From assembly GCF_000725125.1 (NCBI RefSeq), contig NZ_JFCB01000029.1:1-64000 (forward strand): 64,000 nucleotides of DNA, read 5' to 3'. Both the position numbers and the translations under genes were made by a program. The DNA comes from Streptomyces toyocaensis (GTDB taxonomy: Bacteria > Actinomycetota > Actinomycetes > Streptomycetales > Streptomycetaceae). The notes beneath the pieces are model-generated. The model was not told the DNA's origin. It saw only the letters and a program-made list of their open reading frames with translations, and ran no database searches. Positions 43,308-51,763 of the stretch are shown here, in pieces (positions within the stretch are counted from its first letter, which is position 1; each line of letters starts with the position of its first letter).

Positions 43308-45392
43308 ATGGCCGACCCCTCCAGCTACCGCCCCAAACCGGGTGAGATCCCCGACTCGCCGGGGGTCTACCGGTTCCGCGACGAGCACCGCCGGGTGATC
43401 TACGTCGGAAAGGCGAAAAGCCTGCGCCAGCGCCTGGCGAACTACTTCCAGGACCTGTCCGGGCTGCACCCGCGCACCCGCTCGATGGTCACCACGGCCG
43501 CGTCCGTGGAGTGGACGGTGGTGTCCACCGAGGTCGAGGCGCTCCAGCTGGAGTACTCCTGGATCAAGGAGTACGACCCCCGGTTCAACGTCAAGTACCG
43601 CGACGACAAGAGCTACCCGTACCTCGCGGTGACGATGAACGAGGAGTTCCCGCGCGTGCAGGTGATGCGCGGTCAGAAGAAGAAGGGCGTCCGCTACTTT
43701 GGTCCCTACGCGCACGCGTGGGCGATCCGCGACACCGTGGACCTGATGCTGCGCGTCTTCCCGGTGCGCACCTGCTCGGCCGGCGTCTTCAAGAACGCCG
43801 CGCGCACCGGCCGCCCCTGTCTGCTCGGCTACATCGGCAAGTGCTCGGCGCCCTGCGTGGAGCGCATCCCCGCCGAGGACCACCGGGAACTGGCCGAGGA
43901 GTTCTGCGACTTCATGGCCGGCCGCACCGGCACCTACCTCCGCCGTCTGGAAGGACGGATGACACAGGCCGCCGAGGAGATGGAGTACGAGCGGGCGGCG
44001 CGCCTGCGCGACGACATCGGCGCCCTGAGGAAGGCCATGGAGAAGAACGCGGTCGTGCTCGCCGACGCGACCGACGCCGACCTGATCGCGGTCGCCGAGG
44101 ACGAGCTGGAGGCAGCCGTCCAGATCTTCCACGTCCGCGGCGGACGCGTGCGCGGCCAGCGCGGCTGGGTCACCGACAAGGTCGAGGAGATCACCACGGG
44201 CGCCCTGGTCGAGCATGCCCTGCAGCAGCTCTACGGCGAGGAGACCGGCGACGCGGTCCCCCGGGAGGTCCTGGTCCCCGCCCTGCCGGACCCGCTGGAG
44301 CCGGTCCAGCAGTGGCTGACCGGACGCCGCGGCTCCGGCGTCTCCCTGCGCGTCCCGCAGCGCGGCGACAAGAAGGCCCTGATGGAGACCGTGGCGCGCA
44401 ACGCCCAGCAGGCGCTCGTGCTGCACAAGACCAAGCGTGCCTCCGACCTCACCACACGCTCGCGCGCGCTGGAGGAGATCACCGACGCCCTGGGCCTGGA
44501 CAGCGCCCCGCTGAGGATCGAGTGCTACGACATCTCGCACCTCCAGGGTGACGACGTGGTGGCCTCCATGGTCGTCTTCGAGGACGGGCTGGCCCGCAAG
44601 AGCGAGTACCGGCGCTTCCAGATCAAGGGCTTCGGGGGGCAGGACGACGTCCGGTCCATGCACGAGGTGATCACCCGCCGGTTCCGGCGCTACCTCGCGG
44701 AGAAGGAACGGACGGGGGAGTGGACCGACGGCGAGGATCCCGGTGCCGGGGACCCGGCCGGAGGCCTCGGCGAGCCGCCCGCGAGCACGCTGACCGAGGA
44801 CGACGGCCGCCCCAGGCGCTTCGCCTACCCGCCGCAGCTCGTGGTGGTCGACGGTGGCGCCCCGCAGGTCGCGGCGGCCCAGCGCGCACTGGACGAGCTG
44901 GGCATCGACGACATCGCCGTGTGCGGTCTCGCCAAGCGGCTGGAGGAGGTCTGGCTGCCCGGGGACGACGACCCCGTGGTGCTGCCCCGGACCAGCGAGG
45001 GCCTCTACCTGCTCCAGCGGGTCCGTGACGAGGCGCACCGCTTCGCGATCACCTATCAGCGCGCCAAGCGTGCCAAGCGCTTCCGCTCCAGCCCTCTGGA
45101 CGACGTGCCGGGCCTCGGCGAGACCCGCAAGCAGGCGCTGATCAAGCACTTCGGTTCGTTGAAGAGGCTGCGATCGGCGACAATCGATCAGATCTGTGAG
45201 GTCCCGGGCATAGGCCGCAAGACGGCCGAGACCATCGCCGGGGCCCTCGCACGGACGGCACCCGCTCCCGCCGTGAACACGGCGACGGGCGAGATCATGG
45301 ATGACACGGAAGAACCCGGGCAGGCGACGGGTTCTCCCGGGGAGCCCGTGTCGACGGGCGCCCCGGACGAACGACGGGGGCAGGAGCGATGA
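43308..45392 (+). CDS. uvrC: UvrABC system protein C (dual-incision nuclease)
   Basis: 694-residue nuclease of nucleotide excision repair. An N-terminal GIY-YIG domain makes the 3' cut (SPGVYRFRDEHRRVIYVGKAKSLRQRL). A UVR motif (MEYERAARLRDDIGAL) contacts UvrB, an RNase H-like domain makes the 5' cut (CYDISHLQGDDVVASMVVFEDG), and a helix-hairpin-helix pair follows (VPGLGETRKQALIKHFGSLK, VPGIGRKTAETIAGAL). An acidic insertion (DGEDPGAGDPAGGLGEPP) interrupts the nuclease domain, and an extra tail of about 40 residues reaches the overlapping rapZ start. The transcript appears leaderless. Confidence 0.97.
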   Translation: MADPSSYRPKPGEIPDSPGVYRFRDEHRRVIYVGKAKSLRQRLANYFQDLSGLHPRTRSMVTTAASVEWTVVSTEVEALQLEYSWIKEYDPRFNVKYRDDKSYPYLAVTMNEEFPRVQVMRGQKKKGVRYFGPYAHAWAIRDTVDLMLRVFPVRTCSAGVFKNAARTGRPCLLGYIGKCSAPCVERIPAEDHRELAEEFCDFMAGRTGTYLRRLEGRMTQAAEEMEYERAARLRDDIGALRKAMEKNAVVLADATDADLIAVAEDELEAAVQIFHVRGGRVRGQRGWVTDKVEEITTGALVEHALQQLYGEETGDAVPREVLVPALPDPLEPVQQWLTGRRGSGVSLRVPQRGDKKALMETVARNAQQALVLHKTKRASDLTTRSRALEEITDALGLDSAPLRIECYDISHLQGDDVVASMVVFEDGLARKSEYRRFQIKGFGGQDDVRSMHEVITRRFRRYLAEKERTGEWTDGEDPGAGDPAGGLGEPPASTLTEDDGRPRRFAYPPQLVVVDGGAPQVAAAQRALDELGIDDIAVCGLAKRLEEVWLPGDDDPVVLPRTSEGLYLLQRVRDEAHRFAITYQRAKRAKRFRSSPLDDVPGLGETRKQALIKHFGSLKRLRSATIDQICEVPGIGRKTAETIAGALARTAPAPAVNTATGEIMDDTEEPGQATGSPGEPVSTGAPDERRGQER

Positions 45393-46393
45393 CGGAGCAC
45401 GAGACAGGGCCCGTGACGGAACAGGACGGGGCGCGGCAGCACACCGGTGGGGACGGAACCCGCCGGAGCGCCCGCCAGGACGACGGAGCACAGGTGACGA
45501 CGGGCAAGGAAAACGCCGGGGTGCCCGAGGCGGGCATCCCCGAGCTGGTGATCATCTCCGGCATGTCCGGGGCCGGCCGCTCGACGGCCGCGAAGTGTCT
45601 GGAGGACCTCGGCTGGTTCGTCGTCGACAACCTGCCGCCCGCGCTGATCCCCACCATGGTGGAGCTCGGCGCGCGCTCCCAGGGCAACGTGGCGCGGATC
45701 GCGGTCGTCGTCGACGTCCGCGGCCGCCGCTTCTTCGACAATCTGCGCGAGGCCCTCGCCGACCTCGACGTGCGCGGAGTGACGCGGCGGACCGTCTTCC
45801 TGGAGTCCTCAGACGAGGCCCTGGTGCGCCGCTTCGAGTCGGTGCGCCGCCCGCACCCCCTCCAGGGCGACGGCCGGATCGTGGACGGAATCGCCGCCGA
45901 GCGGGAGCTGCTGCGCGAGCTGCGCGGCGACGCCGACCTGGTGATCGACACCTCCAGCCTCAACGTGCACGAGCTGCGCGCCAAGATGGACGCCCAGTTC
46001 GCCGGCGAGGAGGAGCCGGAGCTGCGCGCCACCGTCATGTCCTTCGGCTTCAAGTACGGCCTCCCGGTCGACGCCGACCTGGTCGTGGACATGCGGTTCC
46101 TGCCCAACCCGCACTGGGTCCCCGAGCTGCGCCCGTACACCGGCCTCAACGAGGAGGTGGCGTCGTACGTCTTCAACCAGCCCGGCGCCAAGGAGTTCCT
46201 CGACCGGTACGCCGAGATGCTGCGGCTGGTCGCAGCGGGCTACCGCCGTGAGGGCAAGCGCTACGTGACCATCGCGGTCGGCTGCACCGGCGGCAAGCAC
46301 CGCTCGGTCGCCATGTCGGAGAAGCTCGCCGCCCGGCTCGCCGCCGAGGGCGTGGAGACGGTGGTCGTCCACCGGGACATGGGACGGGAATGA
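45389..46393 (+). CDS. rapZ: RapZ/YvcJ-type nucleotide-binding protein (RNase adapter family)
   Basis: 334-residue P-loop protein. Walker A is LVIISGMSGAGRSTAAKCLEDLG with Arg in place of the usual Lys; ARGR-type variants occur in the family. RRPHPL, VIDTSSLNVHELR and the C-terminal VAIGCTGGKHRSVAMSEKLA are conserved. In E. coli RapZ guides sRNA decay for glucosamine synthesis; in Gram-positives YvcJ has an unsettled role. An acidic N-terminal extension of about 50 residues is present. The ATG overlaps the uvrC stop (ATGA), so expression is coupled. Confidence 0.93.
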   Translation: MTEHETGPVTEQDGARQHTGGDGTRRSARQDDGAQVTTGKENAGVPEAGIPELVIISGMSGAGRSTAAKCLEDLGWFVVDNLPPALIPTMVELGARSQGNVARIAVVVDVRGRRFFDNLREALADLDVRGVTRRTVFLESSDEALVRRFESVRRPHPLQGDGRIVDGIAAERELLRELRGDADLVIDTSSLNVHELRAKMDAQFAGEEEPELRATVMSFGFKYGLPVDADLVVDMRFLPNPHWVPELRPYTGLNEEVASYVFNQPGAKEFLDRYAEMLRLVAAGYRREGKRYVTIAVGCTGGKHRSVAMSEKLAARLAAEGVETVVVHRDMGRE

Positions 46394-47457
46394 CGCGACG
46401 CACTCCGCGGCTGAGCCGGCTGCGCAGAGCGGTCCCCGAGGGCCGCGCGGGCCGGCCGGTCGAGACCCGTGGCGCGCGACCGCGCCGCCGAGGCACCCAG
46501 CCCAAGGTCGTCGCCCTCGGCGGCGGCATGGGCCTGTCGGCCTCGCTCGCCGCCCTGCGCCGGATCACCGGCGACCTCACCGCCGTGGTCACCGTCGCCG
46601 ACGACGGCGGCTCCAGCGGACGCCTGCGCGACGAACTGGGTGTGCTACCGCCCGGTGACCTGCGCAAAGCACTCGCCGCGCTGTGCGGTGACGACGACTG
46701 GGGCCAGACCTGGGCCCGCGTCATCCAGCACCGCTTCCAGTCCCAGGGCGATCTGCACGAGCACGCGGTCGGCAACCTGCTCATCGTCGCCCTGTGGGAG
46801 CAGCTCGGCGACCACGTCCAGGCGCTGGACCTGGTGGGCCGGCTGCTCGGCGCGCACGGGCGGGTGCTGCCCATGTCCGCCGTGCCGCTGGAGCTCCAGG
46901 CCCTGGTCAGGGGCCACGACCCGGAGCGGCCCGAGGAGGTCGGCACGGTCCGCGGACAGGCCACCGTCGCCCTCACCCCGGGCGAGGTGCAGTCCGTGCA
47001 CCTCGTGCCGAACGACCCGCCCGCCGTCCCCGAAGCGGTGGAAGCGGTCCTCGACGCCGACTGGGTGGTGCTCGGGCCCGGCTCCTGGTTCTCCTCGGTC
47101 ATCCCGCACCTCCTCGTGCCCGAACTGCTGGACGCCCTCATCGAGACGAAGGCGCGCCGGGTACTCTCGCTGAACCTCGCACCGCAGCCGGGAGAAACCG
47201 AGGGCTTCTCTCCGCAGCGTCATTTGGAGGTTTTGGGACGACACGCCCCTAAACTCGCCCTGGACGTGGTGCTGGCCGACGAGGCCGCCGTGCCCGACCG
47301 CGACTCCCTGACCGACGCCGCCAAGCGGTTCGGCGCCGCGGTCGAGCTGGCGCCGGTGGCCCGGCCCGACGGAAGCCCCCGGCACGACCCGGAGCTGCTG
47401 GCCGCCGCGTACGACCGTATTTTTCGGATGCATGGAAGGATCGGCCCATGGCGATGA
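46390..47457 (+). CDS. yvcK: YvcK/gluconeogenesis factor family protein (CofD-like)
   Basis: 355-residue cytoplasmic protein. The N-terminal VVALGGGMGLSASLAALRRI forms the nucleotide/UDP-sugar site, and VTVADDGGSSGRLRDELGVLPPGDLRKALAAL follows. HRFQSQGDLHEHAVGNLLIVAL is the family signature. YvcK binds UDP-GlcNAc and is needed for growth on gluconeogenic carbon and for envelope shape. The ATG overlaps rapZ (ATGA), and the gene's end overlaps whiA by 10 bases. Confidence 0.94.
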   Translation: MTRRTPRLSRLRRAVPEGRAGRPVETRGARPRRRGTQPKVVALGGGMGLSASLAALRRITGDLTAVVTVADDGGSSGRLRDELGVLPPGDLRKALAALCGDDDWGQTWARVIQHRFQSQGDLHEHAVGNLLIVALWEQLGDHVQALDLVGRLLGAHGRVLPMSAVPLELQALVRGHDPERPEEVGTVRGQATVALTPGEVQSVHLVPNDPPAVPEAVEAVLDADWVVLGPGSWFSSVIPHLLVPELLDALIETKARRVLSLNLAPQPGETEGFSPQRHLEVLGRHAPKLALDVVLADEAAVPDRDSLTDAAKRFGAAVELAPVARPDGSPRHDPELLAAAYDRIFRMHGRIGPWR

Positions 47458-48437
47458 CGGCAGCGGTGAAGGACGAGATCAGCCGGCTCCCCGTCACCCG
47501 TACCTGCTGCAGGAAGGCGGAGGTCTCCGCCATTCTGCGGTTCGCCGGCGGCCTCCACCTGGTGAGCGGGCGCATTGTGATCGAGGCGGAGCTGGACACC
47601 GCGATGGCGGCCCGCCGCCTCAAGCGGGACATCCTGGAGATCTTCGGCCATGCCTCCGAACTGATCGTGATGGCACCGGGCGGACTGCGCCGCGGTTCAC
47701 GCTACGTCGTCCGGGTGGTCGCGGGAGGTGACCAGCTCGCCCGCCAGACCGGTCTGGTCGACGGCCGTGGCCGGCCGATCCGGGGTCTGCCCCCGCAGGT
47801 GGTCTCGGGGGCCACCTGTGACGCCGAGGCGGCCTGGCGCGGTGCCTTCCTGGCCCACGGCTCGCTCACCGAGCCGGGCCGCTCCTGCTCGCTCGAGGTG
47901 ACCTGCCCCGGTCCCGAGGCGGCGCTCGCCCTGGTCGGCGCCGCCCGCCGGCTGCACATCGTCAGCAAGGCGCGCGAGGTGCGGGGCGTGGACCGCGTGG
48001 TGGTCCGTGACGGCGACGCGATCGGTGCGCTGCTCACCCGGCTCGGCGCGCACGAGTCGGTGCTGGCCTGGGAGGAGCGCCGGATGCGCCGCGAGGTGCG
48101 GGCCACGGCGAACCGGCTGGCCAACTTCGACGACGCGAACCTGCGCCGTTCGGCCAGGGCGGCCGTGGCCGCCGGTGCCCGGGTCCAGCGCGCCCTGGAG
48201 ATCCTCGGCGACGACGTCCCCGAGCACCTCGCCGCCGCCGGCCGGCTGCGCATGGACCACAAGCAGGCCTCCCTGGAGGAGCTGGGCGCGCTGGCCGATC
48301 CGCCGCTCACCAAGGACGCCGTGGCCGGCCGGATCCGGCGGCTGCTGGCCATGGCCGACAAGCGCGCCTCCGACCTCGGCATCCCCGGCACGGAGGCCAA
48401 CCTCAGCGAGGAACTGGCCGACAACCTCGTCGGCTGA
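47448..48437 (+). CDS. whiA: Sporulation transcription regulator WhiA
   Basis: 329-residue DNA-binding protein with a LAGLIDADG-like N-terminal domain (TRTCCRKAEVSAILRFAGGLH to AWRGAFLAHGSL) and a C-terminal helix-turn-helix (MDHKQASLEELGALADPPLTKDAVAGRIRRLL). In Streptomyces WhiA acts with WhiB to start sporulation septation and binds GACAC sites. AAGGA lies eight bases before the ATG at 47448; a second ATG at 47454 overlaps the yvcK stop. The rapZ-yvcK-whiA order is kept in most Gram-positive bacteria. Confidence 0.97.
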   Translation: MAMTAAVKDEISRLPVTRTCCRKAEVSAILRFAGGLHLVSGRIVIEAELDTAMAARRLKRDILEIFGHASELIVMAPGGLRRGSRYVVRVVAGGDQLARQTGLVDGRGRPIRGLPPQVVSGATCDAEAAWRGAFLAHGSLTEPGRSCSLEVTCPGPEAALALVGAARRLHIVSKAREVRGVDRVVVRDGDAIGALLTRLGAHESVLAWEERRMRREVRATANRLANFDDANLRRSARAAVAAGARVQRALEILGDDVPEHLAAAGRLRMDHKQASLEELGALADPPLTKDAVAGRIRRLLAMADKRASDLGIPGTEANLSEELADNLVG

Positions 48438-48453
48438 CGGCAGATCAGCGGAC

Positions 48454-48486
48454 CGGCGCCGGCGCCCACTTGGGTGGCCGGCGCCG
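48454..48486 (+). terminator. Hairpin terminator after whiA
   Basis: Perfect 10-base arms CGGCGCCGGC (48454-48463) and GCCGGCGCCG (48477-48486) around a 13-base loop, 17 bases after the whiA stop. Confidence 0.75.
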
Positions 48487-48582
48487 TGTGCGTGTGTCGT
48501 GGTGGCACCCTTGACTCGATCATGTTGTGTCATGAGCCTGGCATCTGTTCGCCGCTGTGGCGGACCACTCTCTGGGGGGCTC

Positions 48583-51537
48583 ATGAGACACAGAGCGAGA
48601 TCGATCCTCGCTGTCGGCACGCTCCTGATCGGCGGAGCGGGCTTCGCACCCATCGCCCAGGCACAGCCCGCACACCCCGGGGCCTCCGGCTCGGAGGAGG
48701 TCAAGGTCTTCCGAGCCGACGTGACCCGGGAGCAGGTGCCCCTGCTCCTGGCCGCGGGGCAGGACGGCCACGAACTCGGCGAGCAGGTGCCCGACAGGGG
48801 CACCGCCACCGTCGAGGTCTACCTCACCGACGGGCAGGCCGAGAAGCTGGAGAAGCAGGGCGTCGACCTCACCGAGCACACCCTGTCCGCCCGGGCGGAG
48901 AGCCGCGTCGAGGACGCCGCCGAGGGCGTGTTCCGCCCGTACGGCGGAAAGGGCGGCATCCAGGAGGAGATCCTCCGGACCGCACGGCAGCACCCCGGCC
49001 TCACCAAGGTCGTCTCCATCGGAAAGACGATCAAGGGGCAGGACATCCTCGCCCTGAAGCTCACCAAGAAGGCCAAGAGGACCCGGGACGGATCGAAACC
49101 GGCCGTCCTCTACATGTCCAACCAGCACGCACGCGAGTGGATCACCCCGGAGATGACCCGGCGGCTGATGCACCACTACCTGGACGCGTACGGGACGGAC
49201 AAGCGGATCAGGAGGATCGTCGACACCACGGAACTGTGGTTCGTCCTCTCCGCCAACCCCGACGGCTACGACCACACCTTCGCCGACGACGACAACCGCC
49301 TGTGGCGCAAGAACCTGCGGGACGTCAACGGCGACGGCGTCATCGGCACCGGCGACGGCGTCGACCTCAACCGCAACTTCCCCTACAAGTGGGGCTACGA
49401 CGACGAGGGGTCGTCCCCCAGCCCCACCAGCCAGACCTACCGCGGCGCGAGCCCGGGCTCCGAGCCCGAGACCAAGGCCGTCGACGCCTTCCAGAAGCGC
49501 ATCGGCTTCACCTACGGCATCAACTACCACTCCGCCGCCGAACTCCTCCTCTACGGGGTCGGCTGGCAGGTGGCCACGCCGACCCCCGACGACGTCCTCT
49601 ACGAGGCCCTCGCGGGCACGCCCGGCAACTCCGCGATCCCCGGCTACCACCCGCAGCTCTCCTCCGAGCTGTACACCACCAACGGCGAGGCGGACGGCCA
49701 CGCGGCCAACGTCAACGGCATGGCGATGTTCACCCCCGAGATGTCGACCTGCCAGACCGCGTCCGAGGCCGACCCGGACGACGAGTGGAACCCGGGTGAC
49801 TGCCGGTCGGGCTTCCACTTCCCCGACGACGAGAAGCTGATCCAGCAGGAGTTCGCCAAGAACGTCCCGTTCGCGCTCTCCGTCGCCGAGTCCGCCGCCC
49901 ACCCCGACCGGCCGTCCTCCGCGGTCGGCCTGGAGGCCGCCGACTTCACCCCGGCCGCCTTCGGCACGTCGTACGCCCGCGGCGCCGGCCAGGAGGTCTC
50001 CGTCGTCGCGCGCAGGGCCGTGCGCGACAAGGAGCTGAAGTACCGGGTCGGCGGCGGCCGGACGCACGCCGTCGACCTCGGGCGCTGGCGGGGCGGCGAG
50101 CGGTACGGCGGCGAGGACAACCTCTACTTCGACGAGTACCGGGCCGTGGTGAGGCACGGCGGACCCGGCGACGAGGTCGAGGTGTGGTTCACCGGCGAGG
50201 ACCGCAGGGGCAGGAAGGTCTCCAGCGAGCACTTCACCTACACCGTCGCCGAACGGCCACGCGCGGACGTCCTCGTCGTCTCCGAGGAGGGCGCGAAGGC
50301 CACCCGGACGCAGACGTACGTCGACGCGCTCAGGGCGAACGGCCGCCGCGCGGCGGTCTGGGACGTCGCCGAGCGGGGAGTCCCGGACGCGCTCGGCGTG
50401 CTGAGCCACTTCCGCACGGTCGTGCACCACACCGGTGCCGGCACCCCGGGCGTCGCCACCCAGCTCCAGCTCCGGGCCTTCCTCAACGAGGGCGGCCGGC
50501 TGATCGAGGCGGGGGAGCGGGCCGGCGGCAGCGTCGACCTCGGCGGCGGCACCCTGTCCGACGACTTCAGCCAGTACTACCTGGGCGCCTACGGCCGCAC
50601 CTCGACCCCCGGCGCCACCGCCTTCACCGGCTCCGGCGGACTGGGCGGCTTCACCGGCCCGCTCGCCGACGCGCCCGGCAACCCGCTGGACCGGGCCGGC
50701 ACCTACGGCGTCACCTCCGACGAGCTGCCCGCCGCGCAGTACCCGCGGTTCGCGAGCGCCGGCGCCGGACAGTTCTCCGGGACGGTCAACCCCTACGGGC
50801 CCTACGCCGGTTCCCACATGGCGGCCGCCGTGCACACCGACGACGGCTACAAGCGCCTCACCCGCACCGTCGACCTCACGGGTGTCGCCGCCACCGAGCG
50901 GCCCGCCCTGAGCACCCGGCTGCTGTGGGACACCGAGCCCGGCTACGACCACGTCGTCGTCGAGGCGCACACCGCCGGCGCCGACGACTGGACGACCCTG
51001 CCCGAGGCCGGCGGAGCGACCCGCACCACCGTGCCGGCCGAGTGCGCGGCCGGGTTCTTCATGGGCGGGCACCCCTGGCTGGAGCACTACCTGACCCTCG
51101 CCGACGACGGCTGCGCCGCGACCGGCACCACCGGTTCCTGGAACAGCCTCACCGGTTCCTCCAGCGGCTGGCAGCAGGTGGACTTCGACCTGAGCGCCTA
51201 CGCCGGGAAGACGGTCGAGGTCTCGATCGCCTATGTCACCGACCCGGGCAGCGGCGGCCACGGCGTCCTCGCCGACGAGGCCTCCCTGGTGGTCGGCGGC
51301 ACGGCCACCGGGACGGAGGGCTTCGAGACCTCCCTCGGCGTCTGGAGGGTGTCCGGGCCGCCCGCGGGCAGCCCGGCCGTCCTGAAGGACTGGACACGCA
51401 CCGGAGCGCTGTTCCGGACGTACGGAGCGGTCACCACCGACGACACCGTGCTGCTGGGCTTCGGTCTGGAGCACCTGGCCTCCGCGGCCGACCGGTCCGC
51501 ACTGCTGAGGAAGGCGCTGGCGGCCCTCGACGGGTGA
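48583..51537 (+). CDS. Secreted zinc carboxypeptidase (family M14), multidomain
   Basis: 984-residue exported peptidase. A signal peptide (MRHRARSILAVGTLLIGGAGFAPIAQA) is followed by a propeptide-like region to about residue 120. The M14 catalytic domain has zinc ligands in NQHAREWITPE (His and Glu) and NYHSAAELLLYG (His), substrate-binding DLNRNFPYKWGY, and the catalytic Glu in MFTPEMS. The remaining 500 residues hold beta-sandwich-like modules (VWFTGEDRRGRKVSSEHFTYTV; a ThuA/GATase-like VLVVSEEG region; WQQVDFDLSAYAGKTVEVSIAYVTD). GGGGGG precedes the ATG. TTGACT at 48509 region may be its -35. Confidence 0.9.
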   Translation: MRHRARSILAVGTLLIGGAGFAPIAQAQPAHPGASGSEEVKVFRADVTREQVPLLLAAGQDGHELGEQVPDRGTATVEVYLTDGQAEKLEKQGVDLTEHTLSARAESRVEDAAEGVFRPYGGKGGIQEEILRTARQHPGLTKVVSIGKTIKGQDILALKLTKKAKRTRDGSKPAVLYMSNQHAREWITPEMTRRLMHHYLDAYGTDKRIRRIVDTTELWFVLSANPDGYDHTFADDDNRLWRKNLRDVNGDGVIGTGDGVDLNRNFPYKWGYDDEGSSPSPTSQTYRGASPGSEPETKAVDAFQKRIGFTYGINYHSAAELLLYGVGWQVATPTPDDVLYEALAGTPGNSAIPGYHPQLSSELYTTNGEADGHAANVNGMAMFTPEMSTCQTASEADPDDEWNPGDCRSGFHFPDDEKLIQQEFAKNVPFALSVAESAAHPDRPSSAVGLEAADFTPAAFGTSYARGAGQEVSVVARRAVRDKELKYRVGGGRTHAVDLGRWRGGERYGGEDNLYFDEYRAVVRHGGPGDEVEVWFTGEDRRGRKVSSEHFTYTVAERPRADVLVVSEEGAKATRTQTYVDALRANGRRAAVWDVAERGVPDALGVLSHFRTVVHHTGAGTPGVATQLQLRAFLNEGGRLIEAGERAGGSVDLGGGTLSDDFSQYYLGAYGRTSTPGATAFTGSGGLGGFTGPLADAPGNPLDRAGTYGVTSDELPAAQYPRFASAGAGQFSGTVNPYGPYAGSHMAAAVHTDDGYKRLTRTVDLTGVAATERPALSTRLLWDTEPGYDHVVVEAHTAGADDWTTLPEAGGATRTTVPAECAAGFFMGGHPWLEHYLTLADDGCAATGTTGSWNSLTGSSSGWQQVDFDLSAYAGKTVEVSIAYVTDPGSGGHGVLADEASLVVGGTATGTEGFETSLGVWRVSGPPAGSPAVLKDWTRTGALFRTYGAVTTDDTVLLGFGLEHLASAADRSALLRKALAALDG

Positions 51538-51600
51538 CACCGCACGTCGACGGAGACCGGCGATACGTGGCGGAATGGGGTGAGAAGGGGTCACCGGGAA

Positions 51601-51637
51601 GGGCGGTCCGTACCCTACTGACGGGTACGAACCGCCC
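51601..51637. terminator. Extended hairpin between the carboxypeptidase and gap
   Basis: GGGCGGT and ACCGCCC outer arms and CGTACCC/GGGTACG inner arms pair with single mismatched bases between them and a seven-base loop. It begins 64 bases after the carboxypeptidase stop and ends 126 bases before gap. It may end the upstream transcript or serve as an operator for gap. Confidence 0.6.
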
Positions 51638-51763
51638 TGCCGGGTATGGGGCAACTCGATGTCACGACCGGGGCCCCGGAGAGGTAGGGTCGACAGTGGT
51701 CGGGGACATCCCAAATACAGCTCGCCGGCGTCACAGCCGGCGTACCAACGAGGAGATCGGTTC

